A stretch of DNA of 64,000 nt from Solirubrobacteraceae bacterium (lineage in GTDB: Bacteria > Actinomycetota > Thermoleophilia > Solirubrobacterales > Solirubrobacteraceae), in assembly GCA_025934395.1 (NCBI GenBank), contig JAICYC010000009.1:1-64000 (forward strand). The letters are read 5' to 3'. A model generated the notes under the pieces. It ran no database searches. It was not told the origin of the DNA and saw only the letters and a list, made by a program, of their open reading frames with translations. Both the position numbers and the translations under genes were made by a program. Positions 35,999 to 44,910 of the stretch are shown here, one piece after another. Position 1 is the first letter of the stretch. The number at the start of each line of letters is the position of its first letter.

Positions 35999-38875
35999 AT
36001 GCCCCCGCGCGACGGAACGCGCCGCGCCCTGCTCTGTCTCCTTGCCGCGTGCGTGTTGATGCTGTGCCTGGCGGCAAGCTCTCCGGCTCGGCGGGCCGCT
36101 GCCAGGGTGACGGTGAACGGCCGCTGCACCTCGCAGGCAGCACGCGCCCACGGGCGCCGCGCGCCGCGGAGCGGCTGTCGCGGGCACGCGCGCCGGACCC
36201 GCTCGCGCCACACCCGCGCGACCCCCCACCTCGCGCCGCGCGGGCTCGAAGCGACGCCCCTGGGCGCCGGCGAACCGGCGCCGGGCGAACCCTCGTCGAC
36301 CATGACCGAAGGCGAACCCGTCCTCGCCCCTGCGACGCCCGAAGCCGCGCTGGAAGCACCCGCCGCGACGCCTCCGGTCCGGACCCCCCGCGTCCGCGCC
36401 CCGCGCCGTGCGCCCACCGCGCCCCGCGTCCCGCGCGCGAAACGCGTTCGCGCCGTCGAAACCACATCCCCCCCGGCGGTCGAAACCCACGCCAGCGGCG
36501 AATCGACGCCGCCCCCGGCCCCCGTCTTGCTGCCCGCCACGCCGCCTGCAGCGTGCGAACCGCCCGTCGGAGCCACGACGGAAACGCCCGTGTGCGCGCA
36601 GGCGGAGACGTTCGGCGGCGCACCCGCGGACGTGCTGCTGACCTACTCCCGTGCGGTCTCTGCGACGCTCGCCTCGGGCTGCCAGGCGGTCAGCGCCGCC
36701 GGCGCGCACGAAGCCTTCGGCGGGATCGAACAGGGCCCGGGCGCCGCCACCGTCCGCCTCCAGCTCAACCCCGGCGCGCCGATGCCGGCCGGCGTCGAAT
36801 GTCCTCGCGAACCGGGTGTAGCGGGCGCAGGCTCCGGCGCCACCGCCACGATCGTCGTGTCTGCCGGGGCGGCGACCGAAGGCGGCGTGGTGAGCGACCC
36901 GATCGACCCGAAGTACCTGCTGCGGGTGCCGTTCGGGAAGACGTCCTTCTGGTTGCAGCCCTGGCGCGCCTACCTCGACACGTGGTCGAGCTCGCAGCTG
37001 CTGAACGCGCTCGGCATCAACTTCAACGCGCCGCCCGCAGACATGGAACCGGTCGCCCAGCTGCTGCAGGAAAGCGGCTTCAAGCTCGCACGCTTCGAGA
37101 TCGGGTTCAACGCGATCTCCTACACCGAACCGAACAGCCTCCGCGCGGGCAACGACGAAATCATCCGCGCCCGCCTGCGCGCGCTGCACAACCACGGCCT
37201 GCGTCCGCTGATCGTGCTGAACGCGAACAGCGAGGATCCGGCACCGAGCAAGGGCGCGCGCCTGGAAACGCTCGCGCCGGCGCCCCGCGGCGCCAACACC
37301 GTGCGGCTCAGCGCGGCGAGCGCCGCGCAGGTGGTGCCTGGCCTGACGGGCTTCGACAACATCACGTGGAAGGGCGGCCCGGACGTCCTGATCACCTCGG
37401 TCACGAGCGGCGGCGTCGCGACGCTGTCGCGACGCCTCTCCAAGGTGCTGCCGGCGGGCAGGCACGAAGGGACGACGCTGCGCTACGGCCCGTTCCAGTC
37501 GCCCACGCGCCTGAACGGGACGCCCAACCCCGCGTTCGGAGCGACGCTCGCCGGATGGCTCGACTACGTGCGCGTCGTGTGCCGCGAAGCCGAAGCGATC
37601 GCCGGGCCCGGAGGCTACGACCTCGAGATCTGGAACGAGCTGTCGTTCGGGTCGAAGTTCCTGAACGCCTCCAACTACGGCGCGCCCGTCGGCAACGGCA
37701 CGACGGCCGCGCGCAACAAGGCGCGCGTGACCAAAGCGGTGATGAAGGCGCTGCTGGACGAAACCACCTACTGGGTGCACGCACACGACCCCGGGGTCGG
37801 GATCAGCGACGGCTTCGCGAGCGAGTCGCCGTTCCCCAGCGGGCTCGGCGCGCCGATCGGCCTGACGGCGCTCAGCAAGCATCCCTACGCAGGCGGGCGC
37901 ACCTACCCTGCCGCCTACAAAGTCGGGTTCGACGTGCCGGTGAACGCGCTCGGAGTGCAGGACCTCACCCCGAAGCCGAAGCCGCCCTACAAACCGCTGT
38001 TCGTCCCCTCCTACTCGATGCTCCTGCCCGAGTACATGCTCACGGCGAGCTCGACGGAAACGCTGATCCGCGACATCGCGCCGATCACCACCGAAATCTA
38101 CGGCCTCGTCCACGGTCGCGAAGTCGGACCCAGAGGCGGTGCGCCCGTGCAGAAGTGGATCACCGAGTACAACCTCAGCCCGCCGATGGGCATCACCGGG
38201 CTGTCGCCCGCCGACGTGGCGCACTTCCGCGCGAAGGCGCTGCTGCGGAGCCTCGTCGCGATGTCCGCGAAGGGCATCGCACGCGACTACTTCTTCGGCG
38301 CCGCGCCCGGCGCGCTCAGCCTGATCGACCCGGGCTTCTACAAGGCGCTCGAAGCCGACCCCGGCTCCTACCCCGGCGCGGCGGCCGGCGGCGAAGTGCT
38401 GCAGACGTTCCGCAACCTCACCACCGCGATGCGGGGCCCCGGCCCCGCGGGCGCACCGCGCCGGCTCTCGCTCACGTCGATCGTGCAGGAAGGCAACCAC
38501 GCGCAGTGGGCGGGCGACGGCACGGCCGCCCACCCCAGCCTGTACGACCGCGAAGTGCTCGCGGTGTTCCCGTTCCAGACCGCGCCGAGCGAATTCGTCG
38601 TCCCCGTGTACGTGATGACGAGCAACCTGCTGACGCTGTACGACCCCGCCGCACCGCCCGCCGACGAGCAGCGCTGGGATCTCCCCGACGAGCCGTTCCG
38701 GATCACGCTCGGCGGGCTGCCCGAAGGCGGTCCGCCACCCATGGTGAGCGCATACGACCCGTTGCGGGGCGCCGCGAGCCCCGCGCGCCTGGTCTCACGC
38801 CAGGGCGCCACGGCGGTGTTCGAAGTCGCCGCCAGCGACTACCCGCGCCTGCTGCGCCTGACCTTCGGCAGCTGA
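35999..38875 (+). CDS. Large secreted glycoside-hydrolase-like (TIM-barrel type) protein
   Basis: 959 aa; signal-peptide-like N-terminus, Arg-rich then Pro/Thr-rich linker; FKLARFEIGFNAISY, LRPLIVLNANSEDP, GGYDLEIWNELSFGSKFLNASNYG (clan-A-like WNE), KWITEYNLSPP. Confidence 0.65.
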   Translation: MPPRDGTRRALLCLLAACVLMLCLAASSPARRAAARVTVNGRCTSQAARAHGRRAPRSGCRGHARRTRSRHTRATPHLAPRGLEATPLGAGEPAPGEPSSTMTEGEPVLAPATPEAALEAPAATPPVRTPRVRAPRRAPTAPRVPRAKRVRAVETTSPPAVETHASGESTPPPAPVLLPATPPAACEPPVGATTETPVCAQAETFGGAPADVLLTYSRAVSATLASGCQAVSAAGAHEAFGGIEQGPGAATVRLQLNPGAPMPAGVECPREPGVAGAGSGATATIVVSAGAATEGGVVSDPIDPKYLLRVPFGKTSFWLQPWRAYLDTWSSSQLLNALGINFNAPPADMEPVAQLLQESGFKLARFEIGFNAISYTEPNSLRAGNDEIIRARLRALHNHGLRPLIVLNANSEDPAPSKGARLETLAPAPRGANTVRLSAASAAQVVPGLTGFDNITWKGGPDVLITSVTSGGVATLSRRLSKVLPAGRHEGTTLRYGPFQSPTRLNGTPNPAFGATLAGWLDYVRVVCREAEAIAGPGGYDLEIWNELSFGSKFLNASNYGAPVGNGTTAARNKARVTKAVMKALLDETTYWVHAHDPGVGISDGFASESPFPSGLGAPIGLTALSKHPYAGGRTYPAAYKVGFDVPVNALGVQDLTPKPKPPYKPLFVPSYSMLLPEYMLTASSTETLIRDIAPITTEIYGLVHGREVGPRGGAPVQKWITEYNLSPPMGITGLSPADVAHFRAKALLRSLVAMSAKGIARDYFFGAAPGALSLIDPGFYKALEADPGSYPGAAAGGEVLQTFRNLTTAMRGPGPAGAPRRLSLTSIVQEGNHAQWAGDGTAAHPSLYDREVLAVFPFQTAPSEFVVPVYVMTSNLLTLYDPAAPPADEQRWDLPDEPFRITLGGLPEGGPPPMVSAYDPLRGAASPARLVSRQGATAVFEVAASDYPRLLRLTFGS

Positions 38876-38940
38876 CCGCGACGGCGCGGAACCGGGGACG
38901 GGGCGCCACCGAACCAGGGCTGGGCGGGCGGGGGCGCCCA

Positions 38941-38946
38941 TACAAT
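38941..38946 (+). promoter_or_regulatory. Putative -10 TACAAT, possible near-leaderless start
   Basis: TACAAT 38941-38946, GTG start at 38955. Confidence 0.35.
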
Positions 38947-38954
38947 TTCCGGGA

Positions 38955-39431
38955 GTGCTCCGGGACCGCATACCCAACCCACGCAGCCGCCCGCGCGCCG
39001 GCGTTCCGGCGAGCGTGTGCCTGTTCGCCGTCACCGCGCTGCTCGCGGGCTGCGGCGAATCCAAGATCGAAGGCGGGAGCGGCGAAGGCGGCGGCTCGCC
39101 GCAGACCGAAGAAGCCACCGAACACGCCGAAGAAGCGGCGCAGAAACGGGAAGAAACGGCTGAAATCGCCAGAGATCGCGAAGTGCTCTCCGAGATCGAA
39201 TCCAAAAAGCGCGAAGAAACCGCCGAAGCGACGGCCAAACGCCGCGAACACGAAGCCTCGGTGAAGGCGAAACACCTGCAGGAAGCCTCCACGAAGGCCG
39301 CCAAGGCACTCGAAGAACACGCTCGCAAGCAGGCGACGACGCGCGAACACCAGGCCACCTCCAAAGCGCCCCCGCCCTCCAAAGCGCCCGCGCCCGCCAA
39401 GCCCGAACGCCCGGTCGCCCATGCCGAATAG
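38955..39431 (+). CDS. Glu/Lys/Ala-rich predicted lipoprotein 1
   Basis: Lipobox-like VTALLAGCGES; then long charged helical low-complexity region EEATEHAEEAAQKREETAEIARDREV... Confidence 0.65.
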   Translation: MLRDRIPNPRSRPRAGVPASVCLFAVTALLAGCGESKIEGGSGEGGGSPQTEEATEHAEEAAQKREETAEIARDREVLSEIESKKREETAEATAKRREHEASVKAKHLQEASTKAAKALEEHARKQATTREHQATSKAPPPSKAPAPAKPERPVAHAE

Positions 39432-39915
39432 AGGCCGCAGCCTTGCGCCGGCGCTCCTCGCCGCGGCCGCGCTCGCGCTCGGTGCGGGCGGCTGCGGGAG
39501 CGGCGGCGGGGGCGGCGGCGGCGGCTCCGAACCGGAAGCCGGGGCCGGCGCAGCCGCCAAGAGCACCCCCGCCGCAGGCGAAGAAGGCAGCGCCACCAAG
39601 CACCAGGAAGCCCTCGAAAAGGCACAGGAAGCGAAATCCAAGGCCGAAGCGCAGACGCGCGCGAGCGCGATCGCCGGCGAACCCTCCGTCGGCAAGAAGC
39701 GTCGACGCGCCCGCCACGGCAAGGGAACCGGCAGGCACGCAAGCGGCGCCCGCGGCAAAGGGACGAAGGGCGCCGCGGGCAAGAAGGGCGAATCGGGCCC
39801 CGAGCAGGCAGCGCGCGCAGCGCTCGAACACGAAGAAGCGCAGGAAGCGGCCGCGGTGAAGCGCCGCCTGCGCAGCGAGAACCCGGAAGAAGGCGAAGAA
39901 CTCGAAACGCAGTAG
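39421..39915 (+). CDS. Charged low-complexity predicted lipoprotein 2
   Basis: Lipobox-like LALGAGGCGSGGGGGGGGSEPE; starts inside the end of the previous gene (11-nt overlap). Confidence 0.62.
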   Translation: MPNRGRSLAPALLAAAALALGAGGCGSGGGGGGGGSEPEAGAGAAAKSTPAAGEEGSATKHQEALEKAQEAKSKAEAQTRASAIAGEPSVGKKRRRARHGKGTGRHASGARGKGTKGAAGKKGESGPEQAARAALEHEEAQEAAAVKRRLRSENPEEGEELETQ

Positions 39916-39947
39916 CGGGCGCGAACGCGGCGTGGCCGCGGGGCCCG

Positions 39948-40679
39948 CTATCGGCGCGGCGTGGCGAGCCAGTTGACGATGCGCGGATCCCGCGCGAAGT
40001 GCTCGCGGGCGACGGGCCCCTCGCCGACCACGGAGTAGACCCTGTAGCCGAGGCCGTCGAGCACGTCCCAGAGCGACCGCGAGCCGTAGCCGTACAGCTC
40101 CGCGGCGCCTGCCACGTGCTCGAAGATCACGGTGGGCCGGGCACGCTCGAGCAGCGTCGTGCCGCCCTCGAGCACCGCGAGCTCGTTGCCCTCGACGTCG
40201 ATCTTGAGCACGGTGACCGGGACGTCGGGCAGCTCCGCGTCGAGCGTTGACACCTCCACCGAGATGTACTCCGGGTCGCCGCGGCTGTCGCTGATCTCCG
40301 GGCTGCGGCGCAGGCCGCTCCAGCCGTCGAGCTTGCGGAAGTGGCAGAACTCGGCGGTCTCCGCACGCGCGCCGACGGCCTTCTGCCTGCAGTCCACGCC
40401 GGGGAAGCGGCGCTCCACCTCGCGCGCGAGGTCCGGGATCGGCTCGAAGGCGATCAGCCGCGCGCCCGGCGCCACACGCGCCGCCTCCGCGAGCACCTGG
40501 CCGCGGTTGGTGCCCACGTCCACGTAGATCCCTCCGTCGCGCAGCACCGCGGCGAGCACCGCCTCGATCCCGATCGCCTCCCGCTGCGCGATCCGCGCGG
40601 TCTCGTCGACCGCTGCGAGCAGCTCGGGGCGCCCGAGCCGCCGCGAGACGCCGCCGACGACCCTATTCACCGCCCGCAC
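39948..40679 (-). CDS. FkbM family methyltransferase
   Basis: GGIYVDVGTNRGQVLAEAARVAPGARLIAFEPIPDLAREVERRF...VTVLKIDVEGNELAVLEGGTTLL. Confidence 0.87.
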   Translation of the reverse strand: MRAVNRVVGGVSRRLGRPELLAAVDETARIAQREAIGIEAVLAAVLRDGGIYVDVGTNRGQVLAEAARVAPGARLIAFEPIPDLAREVERRFPGVDCRQKAVGARAETAEFCHFRKLDGWSGLRRSPEISDSRGDPEYISVEVSTLDAELPDVPVTVLKIDVEGNELAVLEGGTTLLERARPTVIFEHVAGAAELYGYGSRSLWDVLDGLGYRVYSVVGEGPVAREHFARDPRIVNWLATPRR

Positions 40680-41601
40680 GTGGCACCTCCTCCGGCGGCG
40701 AGGTGCGCGGCTGAAGGCGCGCGAGCACGATCCGCCACGGCAGCTGCAGCACCGCGGTCACGAGCGATCGCCGCGAGGGACGCTCCGTGCCCGCGCGCAG
40801 GCCCACCTGGGGCGAGCGGATCACGCGGTTGCCCTGGAAGGGGATCCCCGTGGCGAGCGCGCCGAGGTCCGGTGCGATCGCCACCGGCGCCCCGCTCGCG
40901 CGCGGCTCCAGGATCCGCCGCAGCACGGCCGGCGGATCGGCGATGAAGTCCTCGTAGCGCACGAGGAGACGGCGCTCGCGCGGGTGGCGGATGAACACCA
41001 GCACGGCGAGCAGGTTCGTCAGCCACAGGTACACGTTCGTCGTGAGCACCGACTTCGAGTACTGGGCGACCTCACGGTTCTCGAACGACGCGACGACGCT
41101 CTGGGGGTCGCGCGCGAGGTACAGGAGGTGCAGGTCGATCCCGTCGAGTGCCTGCAGCTCTCGCGCCCGCAGCGGGTAGTGCGAGCTGTCGACGATCACT
41201 GTCTCGCCCGCCTGCCTTGCGATCGCCACATACAGCTCCTCGGCCACCCGCCGGTAGGCGGGTCGCATCCTCCGGCGCGCGCGCCACTTGTGCACGCGCA
41301 GCAGCGAGATCGAGCGCTCGATCGCGCGCTGGGGCTCGAGCCCGTAGAGCGGCGCCGCATCGGGCACGCTCGCACGCACCGCGCTCCAGAACTCCTCGCG
41401 CTCGGGGTCGGACAGCTGCGGCTCGCCCGACCGCGCGAGCCAGGCGTCGAGCTCGCCGGCGTAGAACACGCCGGGGCAGTTCCCGAGCGTCACGCCGAGG
41501 ATCGTGCTGCCGCTGCGCCCGGCCCCCATCACGTAGAGCACCCGCGGTCGGACCGTCGTCGACGGCAACCCCGACTGCGCGGCTGTGGCACTGTCCGGCA
41601 T
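40663..41601 (-). CDS. Sulfotransferase family protein (ST2, divergent subtype)
   Basis: RVLYVMGAGRSGSTILGVTLGNCPGVFYAGELDAWL...DLHLLYLARDPQSVVASFENREVAQYSK...RRLLVRYEDFIADPPAVLRRIL. Confidence 0.82.
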   Translation of the reverse strand: MPDSATAAQSGLPSTTVRPRVLYVMGAGRSGSTILGVTLGNCPGVFYAGELDAWLARSGEPQLSDPEREEFWSAVRASVPDAAPLYGLEPQRAIERSISLLRVHKWRARRRMRPAYRRVAEELYVAIARQAGETVIVDSSHYPLRARELQALDGIDLHLLYLARDPQSVVASFENREVAQYSKSVLTTNVYLWLTNLLAVLVFIRHPRERRLLVRYEDFIADPPAVLRRILEPRASGAPVAIAPDLGALATGIPFQGNRVIRSPQVGLRAGTERPSRRSLVTAVLQLPWRIVLARLQPRTSPPEEVPRAGGE

Positions 41602-41699
41602 CGGCTGGGCAGTGTCGCAGACGCAGGTGAACCGGCCTCGCCGCGGAGACTCGTTGCTATCCTCGCCAGCCTGTCCTTGTTCGACGAGGGCCCGCGCCG

Positions 41700-42944
41700 A
41701 TGGACTCCTCAGCCCGCCCGATGCAAGGTCCCGTGCTGCTGGCCACCGCGCGCTGGAGCAGGGACGGCGGCGTCGGCGCCCACGTGCAGGTGAGCGCCGC
41801 TGCGCTCGCCGAGCGCGGCGTGGAGGTGCGCGTGCTCGCGGCGCAGCTCGACCCCGACGAGCCGCCGCCGGGCGTCGCGCTGATCGAGGCGCCGCGGCTG
41901 TTCGAGCGCCGGGCGCCGATGGCCGAGCGGCTGGCGGGCGTCCTGCGCGACCCCCCCGCGGTCGCGCACCTGCACCAGGTCGACGACCCCCAGATCGCCT
42001 CCGCGCTGCGGCGCGTCGCACCGGTGGTCGTGAGCGCGCACGGCTACACCGGCTGCACCTCGGGCGTGCACTACTTCGAGCCGGGGAACGAGTGCTCCCG
42101 GCCGCACGGCCCCGGGTGCATCCCGAACCTCGCCTTTCGCGGATGCGCCCACACGAACTACCCGAAAACGCTGCCGCGAAAGTACCTCAACACCTCCCGC
42201 GGGCGCGCGGCGCTGCGACGCGCCGACCTGGCCGTGTCCTACTCGACCGCGGTGGACCGCCACCTCGCGGACAACGGGCTCCCACGCCGCCTGATCGTGC
42301 CGTACTTCCCCACGATGCCCGCGACTGCCGGGTCCGGGCACGAGTCGCGCAGGCGCGTCGTGTTCGCCGGCCGGATCGTACGGCCCAAGGGCGTGGGGGT
42401 GCTGATCGAAGCCGCCGCCGAGGTGCCCGACACCGAGTTCGTGCTGTGCGGAGACGGGCGCGAACTCGACTCGATGCGGGGACTGGCCGAGCAGCGCGGC
42501 CTCGGCGAGCGGATCCGCTTCACGGGTTGGCTGGACGCGGGCGGGCTCGCCCGCGAGCTCGCCGACGCGTCGGTCGTGGTCGTGCCGTCGCTATGGCCGG
42601 AGCCGTTCGGCCTCGTCGGCATCGAGGGCTTCGCCGCGGGGCGCCCCGCGGTCGCGAGCGCGACGGGCGGGATCCCCGACTGGCTCGAGCACGGGACGAG
42701 CGGGCTCGCGGTCGCGCCCGGGGATCCGCACGCGCTCGCCGCGGCGCTCACCGAGCTGCTCGCCGACGCGAGCCGCCAGCGCGAGATGGGTCTCGCCGGG
42801 CGCGCGCACGTCGAACGCCTCTACACGCCTGCCCGACACGTGCAGATCCTGCTCGGCGGCTACGAGACCGCGCGCGCCCGCTGGAGCGAGAGCAGCTCCA
42901 GGGCACGCTCGGCCGTGAGGCCGAGGCTCATCTCGCGCTCGTAG
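41700..42944 (+). CDS. Glycosyltransferase family 4
   Basis: RWSRDGGVGAHVQVSAAALAERGVEVRVLA...VVFAGRIVRPKGVGVLIEAAAEV...WPEPFGLVGIEGFAAGRPAVASATGGIPDWL. Confidence 0.92.
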   Translation: MDSSARPMQGPVLLATARWSRDGGVGAHVQVSAAALAERGVEVRVLAAQLDPDEPPPGVALIEAPRLFERRAPMAERLAGVLRDPPAVAHLHQVDDPQIASALRRVAPVVVSAHGYTGCTSGVHYFEPGNECSRPHGPGCIPNLAFRGCAHTNYPKTLPRKYLNTSRGRAALRRADLAVSYSTAVDRHLADNGLPRRLIVPYFPTMPATAGSGHESRRRVVFAGRIVRPKGVGVLIEAAAEVPDTEFVLCGDGRELDSMRGLAEQRGLGERIRFTGWLDAGGLARELADASVVVVPSLWPEPFGLVGIEGFAAGRPAVASATGGIPDWLEHGTSGLAVAPGDPHALAAALTELLADASRQREMGLAGRAHVERLYTPARHVQILLGGYETARARWSESSSRARSAVRPRLISRS

Positions 42945-43987
42945 AAGTCCAGGCCGCGCGCGCCCTGGGCCTCGAGCGCACCGCGGTCGGCGAGCAGCGT
43001 CGCCAGCTCGTCCCTCAGCGCAGCGGCGTTCGGCGCCACGACGCGCAGGGCGCCCGCGCGCCGGAACGCGTCCCACGTCATCGGGCCGTCGATCGCCACG
43101 ATCGGCCGCCCCGACGCGAGCGACCCGGCCAGCGAGCCCTTGCGCGAGGACGGCCCGGCGCGATCTGCGAACAGCAGCACCTCGCACGCTGCGATCTGGT
43201 CGGAGAGCTCCTGGGCGGGCAGCGGGCCCGTGAAGGACAGCGCATGGGCGACCCCACGCGCGCCCGCAAGCCGCAGCCACTCGGCGCCGCCGGGGGCATC
43301 GGGGCCGGGCCAGCCGAGCAGCCGCAGCTCGACGTCGCCGCGCTGCTCGCGCAGGCTTGCGAGCGCGTCGAGGACGAGCTCGCTCGCGGCGCCCTGATAG
43401 GCATAGCCGAACAGCCCGATCACATCGGCGGCCGCCGCCTCCCGGGCCGGCGTGCGCGGCGCCGGCAGGTTCGAGAACACCGGTGCGTTGGCGACCGGAC
43501 GCGACGGCAGCCAGCGCCGCGTGCGCAGCCAGCGCTCGCGCTGCTCGGCCGTCACGATCGCGCCGTCGAGCGAGCGCATCACGGCAGGCATCACGGCGCG
43601 CTGCGAGATGGCCCAGACGGCGCCGCGCCAGCCCCCGTACCTCCACGGGTAGGCGTACTCGTGCAGCACCCCCACGACCGGCACCCCGACGCGCCGCAGG
43701 GTCGCGAACATCGCCGGCACGCCGACGGGGAGGCCTTTGAGCGAGTAGGCGAAGACCGAGTAGTGGACGAGGATCGCGTCGGGACGCTCGTCTGCGAGCT
43801 CGCGCTCCAGACGCCTGCGGAACCGTGACAGCTCGGCGACGCTCGCCCGCGCTCCGCGCGCCTCACGCGTGATCCAGTGCATCGAGCAGGTCAGGCCGCG
43901 GCGCTCGAGCGCGCCCGCGAGCAGCGTGGCGTGGTCGCGCACCCCGCACGCCTGCTTCTCGGAGATCCCGACGACCGCGACCCTCAT
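42860..43987 (-). CDS. Glycosyltransferase
   Basis: RVAVVGISEKQACGVRDHATLLAGALERRGL...VIGLFGYAYQGAASELVLDALASL...SSRKGSLAGSLASGRPIVAIDGPMTWDAF. Confidence 0.8.
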   Translation of the reverse strand: MRVAVVGISEKQACGVRDHATLLAGALERRGLTCSMHWITREARGARASVAELSRFRRRLERELADERPDAILVHYSVFAYSLKGLPVGVPAMFATLRRVGVPVVGVLHEYAYPWRYGGWRGAVWAISQRAVMPAVMRSLDGAIVTAEQRERWLRTRRWLPSRPVANAPVFSNLPAPRTPAREAAAADVIGLFGYAYQGAASELVLDALASLREQRGDVELRLLGWPGPDAPGGAEWLRLAGARGVAHALSFTGPLPAQELSDQIAACEVLLFADRAGPSSRKGSLAGSLASGRPIVAIDGPMTWDAFRRAGALRVVAPNAAALRDELATLLADRGALEAQGARGLDFYEREMSLGLTAERALELLSLQRARAVS

Positions 43988-44910
43988 CAGCGGTAGCCCC
44001 ACAGGCTCTCCAGGTCGCGGCCGAGGTACTCGCTGAGCGCGTGCACCTCGCCGCTGAAGCGCTCGCGGAGCCGCGCCTCGAGCTCGGGGTCGAACGGCTC
44101 CTGCTCGCGGTAGACGAGCCGCCGCCGCAGCGCGGGAAGGAAACGGGTCCGCAGCCGCTCGGGAGCGAGCGCGCGCACGGCGTTGCGAGCTGCGCGGCTC
44201 CCCGCCCCGCTCGGGCCGTAGGCGCGGCGCACCAGCCGGTCGAGCCGCGGCGAGCGCAGGGCAACGCTGCGGTTCGCCTCGCGCGCCTCGATCCGCGCGT
44301 CCTCGTCGACGCCGAGGAAGCGCAGCACCCGGCGCACCGTCGCGTCGTTGTCGGAGCGGAAGTCGTCGTAGATCAGCACCAGCAGCTGCTCGCGCGGGAA
44401 CGCGTCCTCGAAGCGCCGCAGCTGTTCCACGTAGTGGACGTGGTCGGAGTAGCGGTTGACGGTCTGCCCGCCCCGCTCGCGCCGCTCGCCGGCGAACGCG
44501 CGCGCGAGATCGAGCTCGGTCTCGACGTGTTCCTGGACGAGCTGCGAGTGCAGCGAGCGCACGAAGCTCGCCGGCTCGCGCAGGATCGCGATGCAGCGCG
44601 CCCGGGGCGCCATCTCGGCGATCGCGCTCGCGGCGACGCGGGAGCGCAGGTACGACGGCGATGCCTCGCCGAGCCGCTGCCCTGGCGCGGCGCCGTCGAA
44701 CAGCGCGAGGTACTCCGAGAGCGTGCGTTGCGGCCTGCCCGTCGCGCCGAGCGCGTGCAGGTCGTGGTCGAAGAACCGAGGCTCCTTGACCGACGGCATG
44801 AAGATCTGCGGATGCGCGCGCAGCATCTCGTACAGCGCGGTGGTGCCGCTCTTGTGATGACCCACGATGAAGAAGTCCGGCATGCGCGACTGCTCAGGTG
44901 AGCCGGTCAT
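43987..44910 (-). CDS. Sulfotransferase family protein (ST3)
   Basis: MPDFFIVGHHKSGTTALYEMLRAHPQIFMPSVKEPRFF; CIAILREPASFVRSLH; EYLGRDLESLWGYR. Confidence 0.9.
   Translation of the reverse strand: MTGSPEQSRMPDFFIVGHHKSGTTALYEMLRAHPQIFMPSVKEPRFFDHDLHALGATGRPQRTLSEYLALFDGAAPGQRLGEASPSYLRSRVAASAIAEMAPRARCIAILREPASFVRSLHSQLVQEHVETELDLARAFAGERRERGGQTVNRYSDHVHYVEQLRRFEDAFPREQLLVLIYDDFRSDNDATVRRVLRFLGVDEDARIEAREANRSVALRSPRLDRLVRRAYGPSGAGSRAARNAVRALAPERLRTRFLPALRRRLVYREQEPFDPELEARLRERFSGEVHALSEYLGRDLESLWGYR

Noticed and set aside
35881-39264. 1127-aa plus-strand ORF
   Set aside because: Alternate frame of the GH-like gene; Arg/Ala/Pro-rich translation without motifs.
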